This document shows, piece after piece, positions 36,642-44,642 of a stretch of DNA of 64,000 bases. The notes below the pieces were generated by a model. The model was not told the DNA's origin. It searched no databases and saw only the letters and a program-made list of their open reading frames with translations. Position 1 is the first letter of the stretch. Each line of letters begins with the position of its first letter. The stretch lies in contig NZ_JACKZA010000004.1 of assembly GCF_015100155.1 (NCBI RefSeq), forward strand, positions 1 through 64,000, read 5' to 3'. This stretch comes from Acidithiobacillus sp. HP-2. Its GTDB lineage: Bacteria > Pseudomonadota > Gammaproteobacteria > Acidithiobacillales > Acidithiobacillaceae. A program made the position numbers and the translations under genes.

Positions 36642-38015
36642 ATGCATATTCACGTCCTCGGTATTTGCGGGACTTTCATGGGTGGAGTGGCCTTGTTGGC
36701 GCGTGCCGCCGGACATCAGGTAACGGGTTCTGATACCCACACCTATCCACCCATGAGCGAGCTGCTGGCCCGCGAGGGGATTGTGGTGCATGAAGGGTAT
36801 GACCCCGCACAGCTCAATCCCGCGCCTGATCTGGTCATTATTGGTAATGCCCTGTCCCGGGGGAATCCCTGTGTGGAGGCGGTACTGGATCGGCAGATTC
36901 CTTATGATTCCGGCCCTGCCTGGCTGGCGCGGGAGATTCTCGCCAGTCGCTGGGTACTGGCAGTGGCGGGCACCCACGGAAAAACCACCACCACTTCCAT
37001 ATTGACCTGGATTTTGCAGGAAGCGGGACTCAATCCGGGCTTTCTGATTGGTGGCGAAGCGCTGAATTTCGGGATTTCGGCGCGGCTTACTGACAGTCCG
37101 TTTTTTGTGATTGAGGCCGACGAGTACGATACGGCCTTTTTCGATAAGCGTTCCAAATTCGTGCATTATCATCCGCGTACGCTGATACTGAATAATCTGG
37201 AATATGATCATGCCGATATTTTTCCGGATCTCGCGGCCATCATCACCCAGTTCCATCATTTGCTGCGGACAGTGCCCGGTACGGGGGCGTTGATCGTCAA
37301 CGCGGCGGCACCCGCTTTGCAGCAAGTTCTGGACAAGGGCTGCTGGACGCCGGTGCAGCGTTTTTCTGGCGAGGGCGATTGGCAGGTACAACTGGATAGC
37401 CCCGATGGCAGGTGCTTCAGTATTGTGGAGCAGGGGCAGCTGCGTGGGCAGGTTAAATGGGATATGGCGGGAGTATTTAATGCCGAAAACGCTCTGGCGG
37501 CCTTGCTGGCGGCGCGGCATGCCGGGGTCCCTCTGGACGTGGGCGTAACCGCCTTGCGCCGTTTTCGGGGGGTGCGTCGGCGTCTGGAATTACGGGGCAC
37601 AGCTGCCGGGGTGTCGGTGTATGATGATTTTGCCCATCATCCCACCGCCATTGCGGCGACCATTGCCGCCTTGCGCGGGCAGATGGGCGCTTCCGGTCGT
37701 TTGATTGCCGTACTGGAGCCGCGTTCCAATACCATGAAGCTGGGGACACATCAGCAGACTTTGGCTGCCAGCCTGCAGGAGGCTGATCGCGCTTTTGTTT
37801 TCGCCGCCGCCGATATGGGTTGGGATGTTCGCGCTGCCCTGGCGGGAACTGCGCAGGTGTACCCGGAAATGGACGACCTGCTGCAGCAGATTCTTGACGA
37901 ATTACAGGCCGGAGATCAGGTTCTGGTGATGAGTAACGGGGCTTTTGCGGGCATTCATGGGCGGTTGTTGGCGGAACTGGCGCGCAGAAATACCGTCACA
38001 ACAGGAGAAGCATAA
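36642..38015 (+). CDS. mpl: UDP-N-acetylmuramate:tripeptide ligase Mpl
   Basis: 457 residues in the Mur ligase family. It attaches recovered murein tripeptide to UDP-MurNAc in peptidoglycan recycling. Opening [23 protein letters not shown]-binding P-loop [29 protein letters not shown], and [11 protein letters not shown] in the C-terminal domain are diagnostic of Mpl rather than MurC. Its TAA overlaps the ubiX ATG. Confidence 0.96.
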   Translation: MHIHVLGICGTFMGGVALLARAAGHQVTGSDTHTYPPMSELLAREGIVVHEGYDPAQLNPAPDLVIIGNALSRGNPCVEAVLDRQIPYDSGPAWLAREILASRWVLAVAGTHGKTTTTSILTWILQEAGLNPGFLIGGEALNFGISARLTDSPFFVIEADEYDTAFFDKRSKFVHYHPRTLILNNLEYDHADIFPDLAAIITQFHHLLRTVPGTGALIVNAAAPALQQVLDKGCWTPVQRFSGEGDWQVQLDSPDGRCFSIVEQGQLRGQVKWDMAGVFNAENALAALLAARHAGVPLDVGVTALRRFRGVRRRLELRGTAAGVSVYDDFAHHPTAIAATIAALRGQMGASGRLIAVLEPRSNTMKLGTHQQTLAASLQEADRAFVFAAADMGWDVRAALAGTAQVYPEMDDLLQQILDELQAGDQVLVMSNGAFAGIHGRLLAELARRNTVTTGEA

Positions 38016-38632
38016 TGGCAGAACAGAGTCCGCAGGACCGTATTTGTGTGGCGATGACGGGCGCTTCGGGGGCCGCTTACGGTATGCGTCTGGTGGAGGT
38101 CCTGCTCACCGCCGGGATTCAGGTTTATCTGTTGATTTCCGACGCGGCGCGGGTGGTCTGCAAGGAAGAGCTGGGGCTGGATTTGCCGGAAAAGCCCGAG
38201 GGTGTCACCCGGTTTCTCAATACCCATTTTGGGACCGAGCCTGGTCTGTTGTCTGTTTATACCCCGCATGACTGGTATTCCCCCGTCGCTTCGGGTTCCA
38301 ATGCACCCCGCGCCATGGTCATTTGCCCTTGCTCGGGAGGCACCCTTGCGGCTATTGCCCATGGTTTGTCCGATAATCTGACCGAACGTGCGGCAGACGT
38401 CATGCTCAAGGAAGGCCGCAAGTTGGTGCTGGTGCCCCGGGAAAGTCCGGTTTCGACCATTCATCTGGAAAATATGCTGAGTCTGGCGCGCATGGGGGTG
38501 CGGATTTTGCCCGCCAGTCCGGGTTTTTACCATCGTCCCCAGCGCATTGAAGATTTGGTGGATTTTATGGTTGCGCGGGTGCTGGATCAGATTGGCGTGC
38601 CAAACCAGATTGGTCGCCGCTGGGGAGAGTAG
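38015..38632 (+). CDS. ubiX: Flavin prenyltransferase UbiX
   Basis: 205 residues. It makes prenylated FMN for UbiD-type decarboxylases in ubiquinone synthesis. N-terminal FMN-binding [16 protein letters not shown], the central [14 protein letters not shown], and [20 protein letters not shown] are family signatures. Its last 68 nt overlap the 3' end of mlaF on the opposite strand. Confidence 0.95.
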   Translation: MAEQSPQDRICVAMTGASGAAYGMRLVEVLLTAGIQVYLLISDAARVVCKEELGLDLPEKPEGVTRFLNTHFGTEPGLLSVYTPHDWYSPVASGSNAPRAMVICPCSGGTLAAIAHGLSDNLTERAADVMLKEGRKLVLVPRESPVSTIHLENMLSLARMGVRILPASPGFYHRPQRIEDLVDFMVARVLDQIGVPNQIGRRWGE

Positions 38633-39416
38633 GCAGTTTGCCGGTGGCCCGGAGGCTGTTGAGTAATCTTTCGCCGCGTTCCCCATGAAAAAATGCCTGA
38701 ATATAGGGATGGTCCACGGCCTGCACTTCACTGAGGGGACCCACGGTCAGTACCTTGTGGTCGGCCAGTACTGCCACCCGGCTGGCCGTGGCCGCGAGAC
38801 TGTCCAGATCATGACTGACCATGACCACGGTAAAGCCGATATCCGCATGTACCTGCCGCAGCAGTGCATCAAAATCCGAGGCGGCAATCGGATCCAGTCC
38901 CGAGGTGGGCTCGTCCAGAAAGAGAATTTCCGCTTCCATGGCCAGCGCCCGCGCCAGGGCCACGCGCTTGATCATGCCACCCGAAAGCTCGGCAGGCAGC
39001 TTCCACGCATCTTTGGGCTGAAGCCCGACCATCTGTAATTTCAGGGCCACCAGATCATTGATTTCGGTGCGGGTCAGGTGTCCCCACTCGCGCAGGGGAA
39101 AGGCAATGTTTTCGAAAACGGTCAGGGCGCTGAACAGGGCACCTTGCTGGAAAAGTACGCCCCAGCGCTGGCGCAGGGCAATTTGTTCACGCAGGGTCAG
39201 GGTTTGCGGATTTTTGCCGAGTATGGTCAGCTTGCCATCGGCAATGGGGACCAGGCCCATCATGGCCCGCAACAGGGTGGTTTTGCCGGTACCACTGCCC
39301 CCGACAATGGCGAGAATTTCGCCGCAGTGGACTCTTAGGTCGAGATTGCGGTGAATCCAGTAGTCTCCGAAGCGGGTACCAATATTATCCATGATGATGG
39401 CATCAGGCCTTTCCAT
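38565..39416 (-). CDS. mlaF: Phospholipid-transport ABC ATPase MlaF
   Basis: 283 residues. The cytoplasmic ATPase of the Mla system that moves phospholipid between inner and outer membrane. Walker [17 protein letters not shown], signature [17 protein letters not shown], Walker [14 protein letters not shown]. The C-terminal tail is about 15 residues longer than E. coli MlaF and is encoded over the ubiX 3' end. Its start overlaps the mlaE stop by 1 nt. mlaD, mlaC and mlaB are not in the window. Confidence 0.9.
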   Translation of the reverse strand: MERPDAIIMDNIGTRFGDYWIHRNLDLRVHCGEILAIVGGSGTGKTTLLRAMMGLVPIADGKLTILGKNPQTLTLREQIALRQRWGVLFQQGALFSALTVFENIAFPLREWGHLTRTEINDLVALKLQMVGLQPKDAWKLPAELSGGMIKRVALARALAMEAEILFLDEPTSGLDPIAASDFDALLRQVHADIGFTVVMVSHDLDSLAATASRVAVLADHKVLTVGPLSEVQAVDHPYIQAFFHGERGERLLNSLRATGKLPTLPSGDQSGLARQSDPAPAQP

Positions 39417-40522
39417 CAGCTAATCCCCGTATTGGCAAATACCAGCGCGAGGATGGCGTCAATGAGAATCACCAGGGTGATGGAGAACACCACGGAATTG
39501 GTGGTTTCCCGACTCAGGCTGGTGGTGTTGGGCTTGACTTTCAGGCCATGAAAACCGGCAATCCAGGCAATCAGTATGCCGAAAACGGCGCCTTTGATAA
39601 TACCCAGCCATAAATTGAAACTGGGAACGGCGACGGGCATTTCCTGAATGAAATAGTGGTAGCTGATGCCCAGATTAGCCTTGGCGACCAGCATGGCGCC
39701 GAGAATCCCCACCATGTCCGTCCACAACACCAGCAATGGAACCACAAGAGCCAGGGCGATGACCTTGGGTAACACCAGGCGACGAATGGGGGGGATACCA
39801 AAGGTGCGCAGGGCATCGAGTTCTTCGGTGACGCGCATGGCCCCGATCTGGGCGGTAAACGCCGAGCCCGAACGGCCGGAAAGAATGACTGCTGTGATCA
39901 ACGGTCCAAACTCCCGCAAAATACTCAGTCCGGCAATATTGACAATGTAAATGTTTGCCCCATATTGGGCCAGAGTGGAAGCCGACTGAAAGGAAATCAC
40001 CACACCGATCAAAAAACCGATGAGCGTCAAAATAGGCAGGGAACTTGGGCCGGTGCTGACAATGGTGGCGGATATTTCCCGCCAGGGAAAGCTGCGGGGA
40101 TGCCGCAAGCCGCGCCCGAATTCCAGCAGTAGCGCACCCATCAACAAAAAAATCCCCCAAAGATCACCGCCGGTTTCGATGAGAAAAGCACCGAGGGCGT
40201 CCAGAAGCTGAAAGGGATGGCGCGGGGGATGGGTGAGTGGCTGCAAATCTGCCAGCCGCGAAAATATGGCCTGATGCGCATCACCTAACTGGAGGTGTTC
40301 TGGGAAGCGGTTCCCCCAGACCTGCCAGAGCAGCAGCGCACCAGCACTATCCAGTGCCTCCAGATTGCGTAAATCCCAGAGCAGGTCGGCGTGAATGTTG
40401 CCCAGCATTTTTTGCTGTTGGGCAAAACTGCCGCCCAGGCGGCGCAGGGTCCAGCGACCGCTCAGGGTAATGGTCTGCTCCTGAAGGTGCCAGCGAGGTT
40501 CTTGGGGATTATGGTCGGTCAT
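39416..40522 (-). CDS. mlaE: MlaE-type permease with an N-terminal STAS (MlaB-like) domain
   Basis: 368 residues. Residues about 1-95 resemble a STAS domain (LTGRWTL-type strand, then LLWDLRNLEALDSAGALLLW), the fold of MlaB. Residues about 120-368 are the MlaE permease with helices and the conserved REFGPLITAVILSGRSGSA and EELDALRTFGIPPIRRLVLP. The MlaB function appears fused to MlaE. No separate mlaB, C or D follows; the upstream gene is a divergent LEA14-like lipoprotein. Confidence 0.9.
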   Translation of the reverse strand: MTDHNPQEPRWHLQEQTITLSGRWTLRRLGGSFAQQQKMLGNIHADLLWDLRNLEALDSAGALLLWQVWGNRFPEHLQLGDAHQAIFSRLADLQPLTHPPRHPFQLLDALGAFLIETGGDLWGIFLLMGALLLEFGRGLRHPRSFPWREISATIVSTGPSSLPILTLIGFLIGVVISFQSASTLAQYGANIYIVNIAGLSILREFGPLITAVILSGRSGSAFTAQIGAMRVTEELDALRTFGIPPIRRLVLPKVIALALVVPLLVLWTDMVGILGAMLVAKANLGISYHYFIQEMPVAVPSFNLWLGIIKGAVFGILIAWIAGFHGLKVKPNTTSLSRETTNSVVFSITLVILIDAILALVFANTGIS

Positions 40523-40592
40523 GCGCGATATGGGCTTTTATCGGATATTCCTTGGGTTATACTCAGTCGCCTGGATCTGCTGGAGTGGACTG

Positions 40593-41099
40593 ATGGGTAT
40601 TGTTACACGAAGTGCTGGCTTCTCCCAAAGTTTTTGGCGTTGGCCTTTGCTGATGATGGCCGCTTTGCCGTTGACGGCTTGCAGTGCTTTTCCGGCCCAT
40701 TCGCCGCATGTGCAACTGGAAAGCATTCATCCCCAGTCGGTAGGTTTTGTGTCGCAGACTTTTATTCTGGACCTGAAAATCAGCAATCCCAACAGCAGCG
40801 CCTTGCGCGCCAAGGCTGGGGAGGCGCGTTTGTTGGTGCAAGACCGGCAGGTGGCTTATGGCCTGCTGAATAAGCCCGTGCAGGTTCCGGCGTATGGAAG
40901 TAGCGTGGTTTCCATCCCGGTTACGGGTAATTTGTTACCCGTGTTGGGTGAACTGGGCAGTGTCGACAGTCAGAAGGGCCTGCCCTATGCCGTCAAGGGT
41001 TATCTGGTAACAGGACCTTTTGACAGCCGGATTCCTTTTACGGTGACCGGGTCTTTACATTTGCCTCTGGCTTCGAGTTCCAGCGCAGTCGCGCCTTGA
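40593..41099 (+). CDS. LEA14/WHy-domain lipoprotein
   Basis: 168 residues from the ATG at 40593 (GGAG 8 nt upstream; a longer frame begins upstream in the mlaE region). A signal peptide ends in the lipobox LPLTAC, so it is a lipoprotein. The rest has the beta-sandwich pattern of LEA type-2 proteins (LESIHPQSVGFVSQTFILDL; NPNSSALRAKAGEARLLVQD; VVSIPVTGNLLPVL). Function unknown; possibly outer-membrane lipid or stress related. Its 3' end overlaps the exonuclease-like gene by 62 nt on the other strand. Confidence 0.75.
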   Translation: MGIVTRSAGFSQSFWRWPLLMMAALPLTACSAFPAHSPHVQLESIHPQSVGFVSQTFILDLKISNPNSSALRAKAGEARLLVQDRQVAYGLLNKPVQVPAYGSSVVSIPVTGNLLPVLGELGSVDSQKGLPYAVKGYLVTGPFDSRIPFTVTGSLHLPLASSSSAVAP

Positions 41100-41820
41100 G
41101 GGCCAGATGATCGGACAGGGGTTCGCCAATACTTTCAATTTCGGTAAATTCCAGGTCCGGGCTACAGAAAATGTGGTCAAAGGAAAAGCGCGGAGACCAG
41201 CTCGGAAAGGTAGGCGGGTTCCAGGGAGGCGCCTGTAGTCCGCTTTCGGCCAGGAGCAGGCGGATTTCCGGGGAGCGGGCTGTGCAGTTGAGGTCGCCCA
41301 TGAGAATGAGGTGGCGGCGCTGGCGCAGACGTTGCGCGAGATCGCGGATTTGACTGAAACGGGCGTGACGACTGAGACCCAGATGGGTGATGACGACAGT
41401 CAGAGGCTGACCATTGATTTCGGTGCTGGTTTCCAGCATGCCCCGACCTTTCATGAAACTCGGCAGAGTATGCGGTTCACTGCGGGCAATGGGCCAGCGC
41501 GAGAGTACGCTGTTACTGTGCTGGGCCAGCTCGCCAAAATCACGGGTGCGTTGCTGCGCCCAGTAAGGAAAGTGCGCCCGTTCTGCCAAAAAACCGGCCT
41601 GATTCACATACTGGCTGCGAAACGAGCCGGCATCTACTTCATTCAGGCCGACAACATCCGCTTCTGAAAGAATTTCGGCAATGCGTTCCAGATTGCGCAG
41701 GCTCTGGCCGTGCGGCATTACATATTTCCAGCCATGGAGCAGCATGTGACGGGCACGATGAGAGCCAATACCCACCTGAATATTGAAGGACATGACTGAA
41801 AATCCATTGTCCTCAGTCAT
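41038..41820 (-). CDS. Endonuclease/exonuclease/phosphatase-family protein
   Basis: About 260 residues of the EEP fold. MSFNIQVGIGSH, VVGLNEVD (metal Glu), THLGLSRHARFSQI, LMGDLNC (Asp/Asn), and the C-terminal DHIFCSPDLEF and SDHLALKARL carry the metal-dependent phosphodiester site. It could cut phospholipid head groups, nucleic acid or sphingolipid-type substrates. Start at 41820, overlapping the upstream gene by 8 nt, or at 41793 (MSFNIQ). Last gene of the MoeB cluster. Confidence 0.85.
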   Translation of the reverse strand: MTEDNGFSVMSFNIQVGIGSHRARHMLLHGWKYVMPHGQSLRNLERIAEILSEADVVGLNEVDAGSFRSQYVNQAGFLAERAHFPYWAQQRTRDFGELAQHSNSVLSRWPIARSEPHTLPSFMKGRGMLETSTEINGQPLTVVITHLGLSRHARFSQIRDLAQRLRQRRHLILMGDLNCTARSPEIRLLLAESGLQAPPWNPPTFPSWSPRFSFDHIFCSPDLEFTEIESIGEPLSDHLALKARLRWNSKPEANVKTRSP

Positions 41821-42178
41821 TTTCCAGCTCGATGATTTTTTCCTGCCAGCCTTGTCCGGCTTTCCGGGCATAGGCGCGCAAGACGATCACCCCACGGATG
41901 TCGGTTGCCAGACGGATTTGGTAGGGTGGATCAAAGGGGCTCAGAGGCTTTTCGGGCAAAGTGCTGTAAGGCTCCTGCGGAGCCGCCGCATAGCAGGCAA
42001 AAAGCGTTTCGCCCCGGCTGGTCAGCAGATCCAGCGCCATGCCGCGCTGTTCGGCACTGACCGGGTAAACGGAGCAGGGGCGTTCTTGCAAAGCGCCGAC
42101 CAGCCCTTGTCCAGCGCCAGACTGCAGATCACCGAGCAGGGCGTTGGCCAGAGTGCGGGGTAAAATCAAAGGGTTCAT
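41813..42178 (-). CDS. Degenerate JAB/Mov34-like (M67) protein, likely non-catalytic
   Basis: 121 residues starting MNPLILPRTLANALLG. Length, strand pattern and adjacency to an E1-like gene match the JAB/MPN fold often paired with ThiF/MoeB. The place of the metal motif (HSHP in active members) reads CYAAAPQEP, and the following Ser/Asp site is missing, so it is probably not a metalloprotease (alignment by eye). The ATG overlaps the moeB stop (ATGA). Roles of such inactive members are unknown; it may be a binding partner of the E1. This assignment is an inference. Confidence 0.5.
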   Translation of the reverse strand: MNPLILPRTLANALLGDLQSGAGQGLVGALQERPCSVYPVSAEQRGMALDLLTSRGETLFACYAAAPQEPYSTLPEKPLSPFDPPYQIRLATDIRGVIVLRAYARKAGQGWQEKIIELEND

Positions 42179-42945
42179 GCGCAGACCCCGCCGCAAACCC
42201 CACAGGCTGGGTCGCGGCGCAATTGTACCTGACGCCATTGCCAGTGGCGGGCGTCGATCAGCAGGAGTTGTCCGCTCAGTGGGGAGTTGTGACCGCTGAG
42301 CAGACGAATAGCCTCAACGGCCTGCATGCTGCCGAGAATGCCCAGTAATGGCCCCAGCACCCCGTTGCGGGAGCAGGTATCTTCGCCATTTTCTTCGCCC
42401 TGTTCTGGATACAGGCAAGCATAACAGGCGCTGTTCGGGTCGCGGAAATCAAACACGCTGAGCTGACCCTCCCAGCGAATGGCAGCGGCACTGACCAGCG
42501 CTGTGCGGGCCTCGCGGCAGGCGCGGTTGATGGCGTGGCGGCTGTGAAAATTGTCGCTGCAATCCAGAACCAGATCATGGGTTTCCAGGGCGCTGCCCAG
42601 CGATTCACTGCTGGCGTTTTCGGTCCAGGCACTCACCCGGATATGGGGATTCATGGCCAGCAGTCGTTCACGGGCAGCGCTGGCCTTGGGCCGTCCCAGG
42701 TCCGCTTCGGTATAAAGAATCTGACGTTGCAGATTACTGATTTCTACAACGTCCCCATCGCAAAGGGTCAGTTGTCCAATTCCTGCCGCAGCCAGATACT
42801 GCGATGCCGGACAACCCAGTCCACCCATGCCGATGATCAGTACCCGGCTTAGCTGCAGGCGTTTTTGTCCTTCGAGGTCAATTTCCGGCAGAAGAATCTG
42901 TCGGGAGTAACGCATTAGGGCGGCATCATCCAGGGAATCAGTCAT
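42175..42945 (-). CDS. MoeB/ThiF-family E1-like adenylyltransferase
   Basis: 256 residues. It activates the C-terminal Gly-Gly of a ubiquitin-like sulfur carrier (MoaD or ThiS) by adenylation. RVLIIGMGGLGCPASQYLAA is the nucleotide-binding loop, CDGDVVEISNLQRQILY follows, and VLDCSDNFHSRHAIN lies near the active site. The two zinc CxxC pairs are CYACLYPEQ and CGVCGG. Start taken at MTDSLDD (42945), which overlaps the upstream gene by 8 nt. No rhodanese domain. MoeB and ThiF cannot be separated from sequence alone; it could serve the thiS gene 7 kb away. Confidence 0.88.
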   Translation of the reverse strand: MTDSLDDAALMRYSRQILLPEIDLEGQKRLQLSRVLIIGMGGLGCPASQYLAAAGIGQLTLCDGDVVEISNLQRQILYTEADLGRPKASAARERLLAMNPHIRVSAWTENASSESLGSALETHDLVLDCSDNFHSRHAINRACREARTALVSAAAIRWEGQLSVFDFRDPNSACYACLYPEQGEENGEDTCSRNGVLGPLLGILGSMQAVEAIRLLSGHNSPLSGQLLLIDARHWQWRQVQLRRDPACGVCGGVCA

Positions 42946-43381
42946 TGTTGAAGTCATAGTCAATGTCATTTTCTTCTGCGGGCATCCCCGGCACGGGCTG
43001 GTAATAGCCCTGCTGGCGCTCCAGACGCATGTGATAACGCTCACGGATGGCATCCAGCATCCAGAGAATCTCGCTGGGATGCCCGGCATGCTTGCCATGC
43101 AGCAAGTGGCGTAAATACAGATGGTCCGGATCGACCTTGACCAGCAGCGGCATGGGTAAACCCAGAGGGATGACGTGATGATGAACAACCCATTCAATGG
43201 GTGTCGGCGGCGTGCCGGGAGGAATCCGCACATCTATCCGGAAATGCCCGCCGCCACCAGGCTGTTCCAGCAGTTCCTTGAAATATTGATCAGGAAAACC
43301 GCGATGGACGATGAGGGTACGCCCATTAAAACGGTTCAGAAATTGTTCTTGCAGGAGTAGATGCGGAATGGAATTTGGCAT
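42938..43381 (-). CDS. Unknown 147-residue protein coupled to the E1-like enzyme
   Basis: MPNSIPHLLLQEQFLNRFNG starts it; start at 43381, because the upstream frame is not protein-like. The middle has GGGGHFRIDVRIPPGTPPTP and WVVHHHVIPLGLPMPLLV, then KVDPDHLYLRHLLHGKHAGH, ending in an acidic tail. There is no cysteine. The run of strand, Pro-rich turn and HPxx-rich region is faintly like ubiquitin-conjugating-type folds, but that is speculation. It overlaps the E1-like gene start by 8 nt and so is probably its partner. Otherwise unrecognised. Confidence 0.6.
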   Translation of the reverse strand: MPNSIPHLLLQEQFLNRFNGRTLIVHRGFPDQYFKELLEQPGGGGHFRIDVRIPPGTPPTPIEWVVHHHVIPLGLPMPLLVKVDPDHLYLRHLLHGKHAGHPSEILWMLDAIRERYHMRLERQQGYYQPVPGMPAEENDIDYDFNND

Positions 43382-43406
43382 GCTTTCAGTGTAGCAACGG
43401 AAGGCC

Positions 43407-44642
43407 TTATCGGCCACTTTTTTGCAGGAAAGGAATTTTCTTTTGCATGGTTCGATAGGGTCGTATGGCTTTTGTATTGGCTGAAACAGAGGATGCTCCG
43501 AGGGCCAGACGGCCACCGTAGCCGGTCATTTCCAGATAGCCCTTACCCAGAGTTTTCCCTTGATTGGTGGCACGCACCGCCCCTTCCCAGTAAATGGTGC
43601 CGCTGCTGTGGCTGGCATCAAATTCCTGGTTGTCCATCAGGGGCATAATGGAAAATTTCTGTTCACCGACGTGAATCTGCCAACGTGCTGGATAACGGAT
43701 GCCCGTCTGGCTGGATTTCCACCAGCCCGTGGCCTGCATATGAATCTGCCCGGCGTGGAAATAGTGCACCTGACCATCTGCGCTGCGTTCGGTGGCCGAC
43801 AGCCAAAGCGGACTACCATCGGCACGGCGCATCATGAACAGCATGAGCGCAGCGCCATTGTGCAGGTTCAGTCCTAGCCAGTCCCAGCCTACGGCAGCTT
43901 TCGGCAAGTATGCAGCAGACCATTCATGATCGAGCCAGGCCTCGCCATGAACAGCCTGACCATGTCCTTTGATGGTTACGTCACCACTGACCAGCAGATG
44001 CGGAATACTGTAATAATAACTGGCATTTTTGGGATCAGGACCCTTTTGGCTGATGCCTTTGGGGCCTTCCAGCAGGGGCGCTTGGGTTATCTGAAAATGA
44101 AGCCGATAGCCCATGTTTTTACCCTGAATGACTGCACGATAGCCGGATGAGGTTTGTTGCAGAAACCAGTGACGAATCCAGACCCGGGTATGGTTTTGAT
44201 CCGCGCCCGCCAAACCCAGGCCGGAGCGGGCGATATGTTGTGCAGTCAGTAAGTGCCCGATGGCTGGATCGCTGATGGCGGCTTCGGCAAATATCAGCTG
44301 ACGCGCATTGAATGCACTGGGATTTTCCCAGACCTTGGCGGGGCGTACGCGAAAAAATGTCAACTGAAAACCCAAAGGATGTCCTGAACGGTCCTTGAGC
44401 CAGCCGGTGATATACCACCATTCGATAGGGAAATCAGGGTGACTGCCGTAGGCATTGGGGAAATGCAGAGGATTTTGTGCAGACACCGCAATGTGGGGCG
44501 GGCTTTGCAGGGGGAGTACATGGGCTGGCAGGATCGCTGCAGCTACTGAAGTACTGCGTAAACCGATCAGCAGGATCACGACCCAAAGCCCCCATAAGCT
44601 GACCAGGCCCCAGCATGTTGCAGGGTACCGTCGCTTAGTCAT
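43407..44642 (-). CDS. AttH/CrtC-type lipocalin-like exported protein
   Basis: 411 residues from 44642. An N-terminal membrane-spanning signal (CWGLVSLWGLWVVILLIGLR) is followed by two lipocalin-like domains of the AttH/CrtC (hydroxyneurosporene synthase) family. FPIEWWYITGWLKDRSGHPL and GEAWLDHEWS are the signature stretches. The product is probably periplasmic. It overlaps the ABC permease stop by 8 nt, forming an ABC ATPase-permease-AttH operon, so it is likely the chaperone or lipid-binding partner of that exporter. Direct carotenoid chemistry is doubtful, as no crt gene is seen. Confidence 0.8.
   Translation of the reverse strand: MTKRRYPATCWGLVSLWGLWVVILLIGLRSTSVAAAILPAHVLPLQSPPHIAVSAQNPLHFPNAYGSHPDFPIEWWYITGWLKDRSGHPLGFQLTFFRVRPAKVWENPSAFNARQLIFAEAAISDPAIGHLLTAQHIARSGLGLAGADQNHTRVWIRHWFLQQTSSGYRAVIQGKNMGYRLHFQITQAPLLEGPKGISQKGPDPKNASYYYSIPHLLVSGDVTIKGHGQAVHGEAWLDHEWSAAYLPKAAVGWDWLGLNLHNGAALMLFMMRRADGSPLWLSATERSADGQVHYFHAGQIHMQATGWWKSSQTGIRYPARWQIHVGEQKFSIMPLMDNQEFDASHSSGTIYWEGAVRATNQGKTLGKGYLEMTGYGGRLALGASSVSANTKAIRPYRTMQKKIPFLQKSGR

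Noticed and set aside
35805-37520. A 571-codon open frame opposite thiG and mpl
   Set aside because: Antisense to three well-identified genes, His/Gln/Arg-rich, no domain or ribosome binding site.
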